Shown here: positions 10,591 through 23,800 of the stretch, one piece after another | Position numbering within the stretch: the first letter of the stretch is position 1 | How the letters are laid out: every line of letters starts with the position of its first letter | Assembly (NCBI GenBank): GCA_027422505.1 | Contig: JAPQWV010000002.1 | Span: forward strand, 26,824,501-26,888,500 | Length of the DNA stretch: 64,000 nucleotides | Direction: 5' to 3' | Origin: Craterostigma plantagineum | Lineage: Eukaryota; Streptophyta; Magnoliopsida; Lamiales; Linderniaceae | Made by a program: the position numbers and the translations under genes | Notes under the pieces: generated by a model | Seen by the model: the letters and a program-made list of their open reading frames with translations, nothing else | What the model was told of the DNA's origin: nothing | The model's database searches: none

Positions 10591-12131
10591 ACATGGATCA
10601 TTTTCTCTAAATGAAACTTAAATTGCGTCCTTATCTATAATGAAACTTATATGAGTCCTTATCTCTAATTGAAAATATAAATTGGGCATGACTCGTAATT
10701 TGCACTTTAAAATTCACGAGCCACGTTAATCAATAAGGAAGTAGAAACGTGTTCAACGTTTCTCTTACGTTATTATGGTTACTTCTACTATTCACCGATT
10801 AAATTGCGCGTCAATCAACAACCTTTATTAACTTGATTCGTCCTTTCTCCTATAGTTCAATCATTCATATCAACGAAACATGTAGAAAACATAAGAACCT
10901 CTGTCGTCCACTTGAAAACAAATGAAGATGCAAATAATATATATTGCAATTGTTGCACCCATGTGAGCCATCATAAATAAAATCACTAAATGCAGATCGT
11001 GTAGAGTATGTTGAGCTCCATATTTATGAATCGTAGAAGACACTGAGATTTAGACGTGAGCATCTCAAAATAGGCGGCAAATTCATGCCTTGAATGTATA
11101 CCCAAAATAGACTGCCATAAGACTATTATAATAATGTTATTGCAATAAATGCAGTAAGCCAAACACATGACCGCACAGCGTCTTCATTCGTTGCTTGCTT
11201 TGCAGACAATTCGGGGTTTGTATATTTGTTTTTGTCAGGTTCTAAAGAAATATGTATTTATGTAATAAATAAAATGTGTCTGAAATGTTCTTTTGATAAC
11301 TATTCGATGTTTCTTACTATTTCTCAAGACGGGACCTTTCTGCAATTGTTAGCGTGTATATTGGTCCTACCAAGGTTTTATTAGACTGAAAATGACAGAA
11401 GACTAAATTAAGAATTGCGGGCATGTCGACGGAAATAAGAACAATTATCAAATGAATTTAATTAAGACCCTATTTCACATTTGCCTTTCATATGAAAAGT
11501 TAGGCGCCATGCCAAAGGTGTAGGGCATTATCACATATATTGTATCATACTAATATATATACTAGCCAATGAAAATTTGAGAAAAAGTTGCGATATTTAA
11601 CCACAAATTCAGGACTTAGAAGGGCATGGTAAGAGGATTGCTATTGTCTGGTAATGGTGGTATGGTTTTTTCATCTATCGATAACCTAATCTCTGCATGC
11701 ACGTAACGTAATGTGATTCGTCTATAATGGTGGTTCGACCAATATATATATGCCCCATAAAAAATAGACAACAAAAGAATTATTACCTTTTACGGCTAAA
11801 CATAATCCATAAGCCATAGTTGTTATAAGCATGTGTAAGAGAGCGATGCTCTAGCTAGATCTCGTATATCCAAATATTATGTGCATATCTAGCAGAATCT
11901 TTTCTTCATTCTGAAGGATTCTTATCATACATATATTATATTATATTATCGGTCTTAAATTGAACAACTTTGATAATAATTAATGACAAGCGGCTTCCCA
12001 ACAAGAAATATTAAATAATAGTAAACCAATAGGAATCCCAACCCAGCATTATATAATTTGTCTTATTGGAACAAGGTTATATATTAAATAACAAATGCCA
12101 ATCATCAAAGCGCTCCATCTCCCTGTGCTGT
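10591..12131. other. Intergenic, nothing recognised
   Basis: 1.5 kb of A/T-rich sequence without gene-like open frames or obvious repeats. The last part is probably 3' UTR of the second UGT. Confidence 0.55.
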
Positions 12132-13622
12132 TTAGAATCTAGTGATGTGAGAAACGAATGATTCCAACTCCGACGAACTCGTTTTTCCACCACCGCCTAC
12201 CTCCTCCCTAACTCGGCAGCCCAACTCCGCCGCTCTCCTCCTCATCTTCTCCCCATCCTCGGAAGCCATCAACTTTCTTAAAAGGCTCTCAATCGTACAT
12301 GATTTCACTATCTTGTTCCTATCCTCCCAGGTTCTCACCAAAATCCCAGTGCCCAACAGCTTCGCAATTAAGACAGCATTTCGAGGTTGATCTGAGTGCA
12401 TCGGCCAAGCTAGCATTGGCACGCCCATGGATATACTCTCCATGCAAGAATTCCATCCACAGTGGCTCATGAAACCTCCGATGCAAGGATGTCCTAAAAT
12501 TTCAAGCTGTGGTGCCCAATCATTCACTACAATCAGCCCTCTCTCTCTTACCCTCTCTTCAAACCCTCGTGGGAATAGTAACGCTCGACTGCTACGAGTT
12601 GCCACGTCGTCGTCGTCGTCTTGGTTGTTCAGTTTATCTGCACTTCTCAGAACCCAAATGAACTTCTGCTGACTTCGTTCCAATCCAACGGCCAGCTCCT
12701 TTATTTGTTCGTGGGAAAAAGTCGAGGTTGTCCCAAAGGAAACTAGGATTACCGAGTTGTCACCGCCTTGCTTGTCTAGCCATTTCAAGCAATCGTGGCG
12801 CCGCGAGCAGATATTATAATCCTCATCCTCCGACGAAGAAGATGATTGCTTCAGTTTTACGTTGATGGGATTAAACGGACCAAGAGCCCATTGCTTCTTG
12901 TTCCCAGTAATCTCAGGCCTTCCCAGGAGGTCGAGAAACTTGCTTTCCAACACCTTGCAAGTGTTGTAAACGCGCCCAGAATTGAGCTTCATGTACTCGT
13001 GTTGGCTGCTTATGAACTTGGCAAAATCAGGGTCGAAACATCCTTCAATCGAAGGAAGATCCTCAAGGAGCTCATCGTCGATCTCAAATGGCCTGCCCAT
13101 GTTCTCCCACAGGAAAAAGAACATGGTATAAGCAGATACGCTGTGGAAAGTGTACGCCTCGGCGTTGCTAAATTCCACAAAATCCTGAATCACCGACCCC
13201 ATCAGCGAGTCGTAAATGATCACCACGCGCCGCCTGCCCCGACAGAGATTCCTCATGGTCTGACGGAGAGGCTCGCGCAGGCTTGGTATTGCCTCGTACA
13301 TGGGTCGAATGTGTGAAAGCTGGGATTGAGAGTCTATTACAACGTCGTCGTCGTCGAGGCGGCGGCGGCAAGCTGCTTGAGCATCAAAAGTCAGAGATGG
13401 GAGGTCATGAAAATGAATGGTGGAAGTAGACTGATGATCTGATGAGCGGCCATGGATATAGCGGCGGCGGGCTTGGCGGTTGAGGGCGGAAGTTCCGGCG
13501 AAGTGAACTTCGAGGCCTCTGGCGGAGATGAGGCGGGAGAGGTGGAGGAGCTGATTTAGGTGGCCTTGGAGAGGGAAAGGTACCATGAGGACGGCCACCA
13601 ATTCTTGCTCGTCCTTATTCAT
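12132..13622 (-). CDS. Zeatin O-glucosyltransferase-like UGT, second copy
   Basis: Single exon, 496 aa. Same family as 7122-8516: MVPFPLQGHLNQLLHLSRLI with catalytic His at residue 21, HFAGTSALNRQAR, and a PSPG box W369-Q412 with HCGWNSCMESISMGVP ending HSDQ. It is longer because of acidic low-complexity inserts (Asp runs near residues 90-95 and 330-340; Ser run near 260). These inserts and clear divergence mean it is an old duplicate, not a recent copy. A TATATATA box at about 13706-13713 lies some 90 bp upstream of the start, a good core promoter. Acceptor substrate unknown; cytokinin or a phenolic are the likely classes. Confidence 0.88.
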   Translation of the reverse strand: MNKDEQELVAVLMVPFPLQGHLNQLLHLSRLISARGLEVHFAGTSALNRQARRRYIHGRSSDHQSTSTIHFHDLPSLTFDAQAACRRRLDDDDVVIDSQSQLSHIRPMYEAIPSLREPLRQTMRNLCRGRRRVVIIYDSLMGSVIQDFVEFSNAEAYTFHSVSAYTMFFFLWENMGRPFEIDDELLEDLPSIEGCFDPDFAKFISSQHEYMKLNSGRVYNTCKVLESKFLDLLGRPEITGNKKQWALGPFNPINVKLKQSSSSSEDEDYNICSRRHDCLKWLDKQGGDNSVILVSFGTTSTFSHEQIKELAVGLERSQQKFIWVLRSADKLNNQDDDDDVATRSSRALLFPRGFEERVRERGLIVVNDWAPQLEILGHPCIGGFMSHCGWNSCMESISMGVPMLAWPMHSDQPRNAVLIAKLLGTGILVRTWEDRNKIVKSCTIESLLRKLMASEDGEKMRRRAAELGCRVREEVGGGGKTSSSELESFVSHITRF

Positions 13623-14388
13623 ATTCTTCGAAAGAAGAAGAAGGAGGAATTAATTAATGTGCGGAGGAAGTATTGTGTCCTTTTAAAGGCGTTCTAGTAT
13701 ATGTGTATATATAAGCAAGCAAGAAAACTAACGTGCTACCTATTTATTATTTATTATTGACGTACGTACTTCAATGCTACAGACTAGACTAGACCAGCCT
13801 ATAGCCATTTTTGCGTGGTGTTGGTCATGTGAGAATATTCATTAAAGTAATCCAACACTTGTCACGTATGTAAGAACGAAACAAGTAAAACTGCACTTGC
13901 ACCATCATATATAAAGTATATTCATCAAAAATCGAACACAGCAGTTATTAACGTGAGAAGAGAGCACTCGATTTGGGTAATCACGTGCAGGTGATAGAAG
14001 GCCCTACCGCGAATAAATCTCACAAGAAGAAAAAAATTACAAAATTTTCGAAAGGGTTGCCACAAGTCGTATGGTACCCAATTGTTGTTCAAATGGTCAA
14101 ATCTATATATATATATGCACAAATTTCAAGGTTAGTTAAACAGGGTTATTAATGATATATGATGTATATTGATTAATTGATTAATATGTGAACCATTTCT
14201 TTTCTACGATCATTGATACGTACAGTTAAAGGTTGATTCATAAACTTATATCGGACCTACTTACATATTTTATTAAAGTCGGACTAAAACCGCAGACACA
14301 CACATCTCTCTATTGATCGTCATGTGAAGTTGGCGGCGCTGTAGTGTAGCCGTCGCACTGCGATGTCGGCACACACTTGAATACAACA
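13623..14388. promoter_or_regulatory. Upstream region of the second UGT
   Basis: Contains the TATA box near 13706-13713 read on the minus strand. A second TA-rich run is at about 14104-14117. Otherwise no recognised element. Confidence 0.5.
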
Positions 14389-15680
14389 GATTTTTAAAAG
14401 GGCTAATTAGATATCGAGCCCTATTAGCAAGTTGGAATAGGATTCAGGCCCTCTTTATATTTTAAATAGGGAGAAGGATCCACGTGATATTTATGTTAGG
14501 AATAAGGACCCATTCAGATTGAAAAGCCTCTTTTACCCTTATTTTTTTCGAAAATTACACCAATCTTTTTAGACCTAAGTCTTCACGTGTTATTAAGTGG
14601 TATATAAATGTCTTTTAGTGGTATTTATTCAGACTGAAGTGGTATATACCAATTAAGACAACCAATTAAGACACGTACTCAGACCCAAAATCGATTTCCA
14701 TACCAGAAACCCTAAAATTCAATTTCCCCCTTCATCGAGAAAACCCGACGAAATTTCTGTCGATTTGCACCCTTAATCGACCACTTCTTGGAAACCAAGT
14801 CATTAGACAACACCTGTCTGCGGATTCGATTCCTAACCACAATGCTAGCAGATGGCGTGTGGGGGGGTTTAATCTTCAATGAATGTGCTTGCTCTTCTGT
14901 CTCTTAGATGGATTCCTGCTTTCATCTTACTTAATAAATAGAGGGTGCCGGCCTGTAAAGACTAGGAAGCGCTGGAAGAACACTTCAGACAGGTCATCGA
15001 GATAGTTGACGAAGATGGACCTGGGGGCACATAAAGTCTTCAAGGAGTACACTGAAAAATTTAGTCATTCTTAGATATTCGAAATCATTGCAATGGCTCC
15101 GAAGAAAAACCTCGTCAATCGTGAAGAAAATGGCCGGAAGAAGGTTGCTAGGAAGAAGCATGGCGTCGATCGGCGAGGAATTGCCGGAAGAAGGAGAAGA
15201 AAATGGTTGGGAAGAAGAAAGTCGATGAATCGAGTGAACGGTGTCTAGCAGGCGTAAGAACTGCTTCTGTTTTTTAATGTATTTTGGGTTTTGAAGTAGT
15301 TCTGTTGATATACCAGATCACACGAATATTATACCACTTTAGCATAATTTAGTAACACTTCATACTTCAATCATACCAAAAAAAGAAACATTCCAGAAGC
15401 TTCATGCTCCGTCAAACTATTTCGTCATATTTATACCATACCAAATCACATGTAAGTTATACCACTTTAGCATAGTTTTGTACCACTTCATACTCCAATC
15501 ATACCAAAAAAATGATCATTCCAGAAGCTTCATGCTCCTCAAACCTGCTTCGTCATATTTATACCATACCAAAACTCATGTAAGTTATCATATTTATACC
15601 ATACCAAATCACATGTAAGTTATACCACTTTAGCATCGTTTTGTACCACTTCATACTCCAATCATACCAAAAAAAAGGAT

Positions 15681-16740
15681 CATTCCAGAAGCTTCATGCT
15701 CCTCAAACCTGCTTCGTCATATTTATACCATACCAAAACTCATGTAAGTTATACCACTTTATACTACACTCGTACCAATTTACACGCCATTCATAACAGA
15801 AAATAAAGAACATTCCAGAAGCTTCATGATCCGTAAATGAATATGGATCAATATTTATACCATACCGAAACACATGTAAACTATACCACTTCAGCGTAAT
15901 GTCGTACCAATTTATACACCATTCATAAAAGAAAATAAAGAACATTCCAGAAGCTTCATGACCCGTCAATGAATATGGATCAATATTTATACCATACCAA
16001 AACATATGTAAATTATAACACTTTAGCGTAATCTGGTACCGATTTATACTCCATTCATAACAAAAAATAAAGAACATTCCAGAGCTTCATGATCCATCAA
16101 TGAATATGGATCAATATTTGTACCATACCAAAACACATATAAAACATACCACTTCAGCGTAATGTCGTACCAATTTATACGCCATTCATGACAAAAAATA
16201 AAGAACATTCCAGAAGCTTCATGATCCGTCAATGAACATGGATCAATATTTATACCATACCAAAACACGTGTAAATTATACCACTTTAGCGTAATCTGGT
16301 ACCAATTTATACTCCATTCATAACAAAAATAAAGAACATTCCAGAAGCTTCATGATCCATCAATGAATATAGATCAATATTTGTACCATACCAAAACACA
16401 TGTGAAACATACCACTTCAGCGTAATGTCTGTACCAATTTATACGCCATTCATAACAGAAAATAAAGAACAATCCAGAAGCTTCATGATTCGTCAATGAA
16501 TATGGATCAATATTTATACCATACCAAAACACATGTAAATTATACCACTTCATCGTAATCTGGTACCAATTTATACTCCATTCATAACAAAAAATAAAGA
16601 ACATTCCAGAAGCTTCATGATCCATCAGTGAATATGGATCAATATTTGTACCATACCAAACACATGTAAAACATACCACTTCAGCGTAATGTCGTACCAA
16701 TTTATACGCCATTCATAACAGAAAATAAAGAACATGCCAG
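15681..16740. repeat. 130-133-bp satellite with dimeric higher-order structure
   Basis: Eight head-to-tail monomers, each starting CATTCCAGAAGCTTCATG, at 15681, 15811, 15943, 16075, 16206, 16337, 16470 and 16602; a ninth, variant start is at 16733. From 15943 the monomers alternate between two types. Type B (15943, 16206, 16470) has TTTATACC, CTGGTACC and ACTCCATTCAT; type A (16075, 16337, 16602) has TTTGTACC, AACATACC and ACGCCATTCAT. The true repeating unit is thus a dimer of about 263 bp. Degenerate earlier copies begin at 15389 and 15517. Confidence 0.9.
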
Positions 16741-18275
16741 AAGTTTCATGATCCGTCAACGAATATGGTCTCATCATCTTTATATGATACCACATCACAT
16801 GTAAATTATACCACTTGATAATATTTTGGTAACCGTTTATACTATCCTGGTAACAATACATTACGAAACGATACCACATAAGTCGTACCGATACTAGATA
16901 ATATGTTATCTGTACCATATTAATGGATCGAATAATTTCGTAAATAAAAGTTGTTTTTTTCGGTTGTGGAGGAATAAAAATCATGGAAATATATGATTTG
17001 ATGTATATGCCACGAAGTTCCTTGAATTTGTTACGTTTTATGCAAATGATATAAGTAGTCAAGTAATGATGTTTTGATCATGTGAAATGTATACCAATGC
17101 AAATCGTAGACAACTATATTTACATCACATTGATATTTACCATTATGAATTACAATAAATGTATCCTAAACAACATTATGCGTCAATCATAGAACAAATG
17201 TTACGACAATAAACCTTTAATCGTAACCCCGAAACAGTTTACCCTAAGATCCGATACTCTAAACGAAAAAACTGGAAACCTTAGCGCGTAAACCACAATC
17301 TGTAACACATAAGTGTTTATGGTACCACATTATTACAGGAATATATACTACATAAAAGTTCCCGCCCAAAATAATACGCTGATTCAGCTTTCCCGCCCAA
17401 AACAGCGTGACTTGGTTTAACAGTACCACTACCTCCCCAAATGGTACCACTTACTCCCCAAATGGTACTAGTTCCTTCCCAAATGGTACCAGATCCTCCC
17501 CAAATCGTACCACTTCCTCCCCAACGGGTCCACAACCTGACGATATGAAGAATATTCCACAACCTTCCAAATGACATATATTCTCTGAAAATAAATGCTA
17601 TCCCTCCATTCTCATTCGCACCCTGCCAAATGACATATATTCTCTGAAAATAAAGAACATTTCAGAAGCTTCATGATCCGTCAATGAATATGGATCCATA
17701 CCAAGACACATGTAAAATATACCACTTCAGCGTACCAATTTATACTCAATTCATAACAAAAAATAAGGAACATTCCAGAAGCTTCATGATCCGTCAATGA
17801 ATATGGTCTCACCATTTTTATATGATACCACATAACATGTAAATTATACCACTTGATAATATTTTGGTAACCTTTTATACTATCCTGGTAACAATACATT
17901 ACGAAACGATACCACATTAAGTCGTACTGATACTAGATAATATGTTATCTGTACCATATTAATGGTTCGAATAATTTCGTAAATAAAAGTTGCTTTTCTC
18001 GGTTGTAGAAGAATAAAAATCATGGAAATATGTTATTTGATGTATTAAAGCACCAAGTTCCTTGATTTTGTTACGTTTATGCAAATAAGATGCAACTAGT
18101 CAAGTAATGAGGTTTTGATCATGTAAATATACACCAATGCGTAACAGTAATTTGTAACACATCTTACATTTGTGGTACCACATTATTACATGAATATATA
18201 TTACATAAAAGTTCCCGCCCAAAATCGTACTGAGATTCAGCTTTCTCGCCCAAAATAGCGTGACTTGCTATACCA
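16733..18275. repeat. Large direct duplication within the satellite region
   Basis: The block 16733-17425 recurs at 17771-18275 in the same order: satellite monomer start, the TGATACCACAT and ATTACGAAACGATACC segment, GTAAATAAAAGTTG, CACCAATGC, then the paired CCCGCCCAAAA motifs. The second copy lacks roughly 190 bp found in the first (about 17100-17290). Confidence 0.85.
17420..17535. repeat. Short array of about 20-bp CTCCCCAAATGGTACCACTT units
   Basis: Five to six degenerate head-to-tail units carrying CCCCAAATGGTACCA. They sit between the two copies of the large duplication. At 17555-17645 a 52-bp stretch with CAAATGACATATATTCTCTG is also repeated twice. Confidence 0.8.
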
Positions 18276-19304
18276 GTTTACGCCTCTATTATACCACTTT
18301 ACTCTGTTTTAGTACCACGTCTTATAAAACTAATACCAAATGAGAATAAGTAATAGTTATCGTCGCTATACCACTTTTACGGCTCTATTATACCACTTGA
18401 CGCTATTTTTGTACTACATCTTATAAAATTAATACCAAAATGAGAATAAGTAATATATCGTACCAGTTCGAGTGAGTAACGCTTCTTATCGTTGCTATAC
18501 CACTTTACGCTTCTATTATACCATTTTACTTGTTTTAGTACCTCATTATATAAAATTAGAACCAAATTAGAATAATATCTCGTACCAGTTTGAGTAACGC
18601 TTCTTATCGTAACTATACCACTTTACGCCACTACTGTACCGAACCTTATGGAAACTATATCACTTACACCTTTCTGATACCACATAACGAACACTCATCT
18701 AAACTACTGGCGATTTCACTTTCATTTCGTTAATCTTGATGGACGAACGATTGAGGGACCACTAAGACGCGACGTAATTTCCAAGTTATGGGTCTCTCGA
18801 ATTTATGCATATTAGCTTTAATTTCGACAAAAAAATGCTCGATTTATGTAATTTGCGTAAATGAATTTCTAAATTATTCCTCACAGATCTTAAATCTGAC
18901 GACGTAAATATCATTGAGATCATCGAGTACTTATCAAACTTGATTTTGTGCCCAGTATGCTCGAAAATTTACGGCGAATCGATCATTGAAATAGTTTTGT
19001 CGATTGATACCATTTGAATAACATCTCGTAACAGAATAATAGCAATACATACCTTTTATATAACACCTAAAAGGGCATTTTCATCAAATCATACTTTATG
19101 CCCTTTAATTTGAATTTTATCTAGAGTTGGTCCTTAAAACTATATTTAATCTGAAGAGGGTCTGGACTCAAAAGCAAAGTTACGACCGGGCCTGATTTGG
19201 AAACTCCCCTTTTTAAAAACTTATTCTTGCCTTTGAGACGAAGATAAGGAAGACAAACTAAAAGTAATATTTTATTTGGGAAAAAAAGGCATTTTAGTAA
19301 CCTG

Positions 19305-20024
19305 GTCGCAAACGAATCGGATCGAATCGAATAGCATAATATTCTATTCGTATTCGGATGGCAGTTGAATCCGAATAGGAATATTCGACTATTTAATCGA
19401 ATTATAAAATCGGTTCTTATTTTCGGAAATATTCGAATCGAATACTTGAATACTCGAATATAGATTGTATTTGAGTATTTATCTTTACATTTAATAAAAA
19501 TATAAATATTATTATATCTGAAATATAATTCTAAAATATATATGAATTGTAATATTATGTATTGGCACCCCCTTTGAGGGTGAAAAAAAACCTTAGAAAT
19601 TGTACAATTTCTTATAAATTTGTTCTCCATCAATAATAATATAAGTTTTAATTTATTACATGTATCTCCTGGATGCTATCAAAGGAAATTATTACACATA
19701 AATATTAATTTGTAATTTATGATGGAAGTTAATTCTAGACTTTACCATTAGAAATAAACAGAACTTCTAAACTTATAAATATTATTCTTTGATTTATTTC
19801 TAAAAATCTTTTTCATACCATAGATATTTCATTTTAAAATTTTAAAATATATAAAATTATCGAATCGACTAGATTAATATTCGAATTGAATATTGTGATT
19901 TCATATTCATAATTGGATATTTCTCGAATAAAAAAAAATTCTTATTCGGATTCATATTCTAAATTTTCAAATTCGAATCTTAAAATTTCGAATCCAACCA
20001 AACATGTTCGATTCGTCAGCAACC
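19305..20024. mobile_element. AATTCG-rich fold-back element
   Basis: The left end reads GGTCGCAAACGAATCG and the right end, reverse-complemented, GGTTGCTGACGAATCG (13 of 16 match). The 720-bp interior is A/T-rich with many CGAATCGAAT and ATTCGAAT motifs on both strands, so it can fold back. No convincing target duplication or protein was found. A 170-aa open frame inside is A/T-rich translation noise. Confidence 0.45.
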
Positions 20025-20867
20025 CAATAAATCTACTGATTAATGAAGCTCAGCCACATTAGTAGACACAAGACCGAGACATATATATTTTATCCGTATT
20101 TATGTCGACGAACTGTTTATCATCGAATCTGTCTCTCTCGTAAATGGGGAGACAGGTGTCACATATATACATAATCAAATCCAAATTGAATACGTCGTGG
20201 TTGCCATGCTGCTAGAGGTTGAAATATCAATTTTAGTCGAGAAAAGAGTCGTGGGGAAATCAGTCAAGATACGTTCAATTTACATTAATCAAATGAATAG
20301 ATATTGATATGAGCTGCCTTTTTAAGCTCACGTCACGTACATGAATGACTCTTGTTTTGTGGGGGAGGAAATCATATGAAGGTGTTATGGTAACACTGAA
20401 GCTTGTGTGTGCCTGATGTAGACACTTGAATCATGAATGATGGAGTACTTTCTGTGTGAAGAGATATGTCAGAAAGAGGTTGGTAATACTCTTGGAAGAA
20501 GAAGAAAGATAACTAGATCATGTTTTACTAATAATAGCTTTTTCCTTGACATGACAAGGAAGTGAAGGGAAGGGAAGATATGGCAAATATGAGAATTTGG
20601 CAAGCATGCACGGAATATTTATACACTCAACTACTTTTAATTCATCTCACTCGACTATGGAGTGTGTGAACATATAACAATTCTCCAGCCTGGCTTGGTT
20701 TATCAGATTCTTACATACATAACAATCAAAACAATATATATTTACTCTACCAAAAATACTGGTCATAGGATAACCGAAAAATAAAATGAATTTGATCCAA
20801 TACTCCCCCCCAAAATCCTACCTAAATCATCCTCTTTCTTCCACTACACTGTCCAAGTCTTCTCTCA
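20025..20867. other. Intergenic, 3' flank of the PPR gene
   Basis: No gene or repeat recognised. The right end is presumed 3' UTR of the minus-strand PPR gene. Confidence 0.5.
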
Positions 20868-23800
20868 CTAAATGGATGAGTTTGAAAGACCAGATGCGCT
20901 CTTTAAAGATTCTGCAAAAGAAAAAGACGGCTTCATAAGAAGTTACAGAAATAGTTGAAAGAAGACAGAGACTGTTTCGTTGTACCCTACCTAGCCTTTT
21001 TTTTATGTTTGCTGCAATTTCTGGTCCGCCACAATTCTGAGCAAAAGAAATTATCTTTTGATGCATTGGTGCAGTAGGAGGTAACCCAGCATCTTCCATC
21101 CATTCCATTACCTGGCACCAACATGATCATTATTACTAGTGTTCATCGAAAGTTGGGACTCAAACACGAGCTATGGTTATTGGTAACAGTCGCAATGACA
21201 AGCGATGTCTACGTGATACTTCATGAAAATACCAACTCCGAGACCTCACCTCTATGTACTTCCTCCAGTTACCAGCTGCTAAAAGACCTTCCAATACAAC
21301 TGCATAAGTAGTATGCTCAATATCAGCACCCGAACCGACTATCTTCAGGAAAAACTGCACAGGAGAGATCATATCGTACGGGAAATCAACTACGTCTAAG
21401 CAAATTAAGTTTGAGAAACCATGTAACACAGGTATTCTGGCTTCAAATCACAATTACCTTCATCATGGTGTCAATCCTTCCAGCTTTTCCCAAAAATTTA
21501 AGTAGATGGTTCAGCGTTCCGACAGACATAAGATGAAGGGATGCCTCCATCGTCTTAGTAACATCAGTTAAAGCCTTCCAATCTCTCAAACTTAATAGAT
21601 AAATACGATCTCAACATATTTAATCGGGCAAAGGGAAACATTGTAGTTGAATCAAATTCGGACATGATACGAGCGGTCAAAAGATTATCATCCCACCATA
21701 ATATAAACAGGCAAGACTTACATGCTACATGCAGAAACTATTTCAAACAACATGGCATCAGAAAATGTGATTCCTTTTTCTCTAATGCGCTCTGTAAAAA
21801 GCAAGACTTGACGTGGTTGAGATCCTCTGTTGAAGGTTCTCATGAGAGCAGCACAAGCCACCGAGTCTGGACGGATATCATTCAACTCCATTTCTTGAAA
21901 TACAGATAAGGCCTTCTCCCAATGTTCTACACAAAAGATCATTTTGGAAATACAGCAAATCCGAAATTGATGAACGAAATATAAACTCATACCTGCAGTA
22001 CTGTAGGCATGCAACATCGCAGTATATGCAACAACATCAGAACGAAATCCATCAGTTTTCATCATGTTGAACATTGATTCTGCTTCCATCAGCAGACCCT
22101 GTACAAGCATACACGAGGGAATTAGGTGAGAGGGAGAATGCACGAGTTTATGCCTCACCCATATTGGGAATAGCAGAGCAATTTACTTGCCTGTTTGCTA
22201 TATGCACAGATAGCAGAGGAATACAACTCCTTCGTCAAGGGAATTCTCAAATCTCTCATTTCTTCCAGAAAATTCAGTGCTTCGCCATACTTTGACATCT
22301 TACAACATCCACTTATCAGGATATTAAAAGTAACAGAATCAGGTTTAACCTTCTTTTCCCTCATGCACCTATATAAAGTTAAAGCTTTGTGAAACTCCCC
22401 AATATTCATATAACTTCCTATACCAGAGTTGTACGCCACAGTATTCAACTTTATCCTTCTCAATTCAGCAGCCCTGAGTATAGACTCAATCTTCACCTTT
22501 TGACAGCAGCGACCACAAGATGCCAACAAGGAACTAAATGTAACAACATTCGGTTGCAGACCTTCTTGTTCCATCTCACGCAGGAGTTCCACAGCTTCTG
22601 CTAGAAAACTGTTTGCTCCATATGCATCGATTATTGCATTATAGGTCACCAGATTTGGTTTGCAATTGTTTCTTCTCATCAAATCAAATATTTCCTTGGC
22701 CTTCTCAGGTTGCTGCGATCTTCCAAAGGCATTGAGCAAAGATGTGTAACTTACAACATCAGGCCGGTACCCATTCCTTTTCATCTCAGAAAAAATTGAT
22801 GAAGCTGGTGCACTTAGTCCAACTGAAGCATAAGCACTAAGCAACGTGTTGTAAGAGACAATGTTGGGCTTCACACCCTCGGCAACCATTGCATTGAAGA
22901 TATTGCGACAATCCTCAACGTGTCCGCAAATCGAGTACATATGCATGATGCTAGTGTAAGTCACAATATCAGGCCTGCATCCTGCTCTTTTTTCTCTCAT
23001 TGAATTGAAAATATTAATAGCCTCTTCGTACTTCCCAAGCTTAACCAGGCAGTCAATTGCGATATTGAGGGTGGTGGTATCAGGAATTATATTTGTACCC
23101 TTCATTAGCTCAAAATATGCAAGTGCCTTCGAATATTGCATACCTGTTTTGTATGCGGATAGAATGATATTGTGAGTCACCAGATCAGGTCCAACCCCAC
23201 TGTCTGTCATTTTCTTGCAAACCTTCAGAGCCTCCCTCCAATTGCCACTCGATCCACATGCATTGATCAAATTGTTATAGGTCTTCCTACTAGGAGGAAT
23301 CTGCGGAGACATCACGTTAAGATTAATCTCTAAAAAGGAAAAACTACCAACAGAAATCACTATTGGGAACTTTGTGAGATTGCATAGGCATAGAAGGGCA
23401 TGACGAGATAGAAGTGTAATTCGCCAGTAATTGTTCACTCAACATGTTTCCATTGGAATTTGAACTATATGCAAATATATCACAAACTTGAACAGGTTTT
23501 TGAAGATAACATAAAGGGTGTGTTTGGTCTGCGGAAATCGACGCGGAAAAGAAAAGAAAAGTGTGGTGGTACGCATCGAATCATTATACATTACGGTTCA
23601 TGTGTCGTACAATCACGCTTTTTCTTTTCTTTTCCACATCGAAATCCACGAACCAAACGGAGCCAAAATGAATCTCACATCAGTAGAAAGAAGCAAACTA
23701 GGGACAATGCAAATACATACAGCTGCACGAAGCATGTCTTCCATAATATTCGCTGCCCACCGCCATTGACCAGCTCGACCATGAGCATTGATGAGAGCAT

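Larger units (their letters stand above)
14389..19216. mobile_element. Possible large non-autonomous element filled with satellite arrays
   Basis: The left end (TTTTTAAAAGGG then GAGCCC and CCCTCTT within 75 bp) resembles the reverse complement of the right end (TTTTTAAAAAGGGG, CAGGCCC, CCCTCTTCAG), suggesting diverged terminal inverted repeats enclosing about 4.8 kb. Inside, 14.4-15.3 kb is unique sequence, including a Lys/Arg-rich open stretch near 15093-15250 that might be a captured gene fragment; 15.3-18.7 kb is TACCACTT-rich repeat. No transposase and no clear target duplication were found, so the element call is tentative. Confidence 0.35.

Noticed and set aside
10364..10621. Open frames on both strands coding MKCYHRP-like heptads
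   Set aside because: They arise because the 21-bp minisatellite unit is a multiple of three; no start context, family or codon pattern supports a gene.
15703..17917. Several 70-145-codon frames with repeated W-Y-rich peptides
   Set aside because: They translate the 131-bp satellite; frames shift whenever monomer length changes, so they are not proteins.
10337..18700. Regularly spaced repeats resembling a CRISPR array
   Set aside because: Units are directly adjacent without unique spacers and this is plant nuclear DNA.
19121..19633. 170-codon frame on the minus strand
   Set aside because: Lies in an A/T-rich fold-back element, composition is Ile/Phe/Asn-rich noise, and no domain is recognisable.
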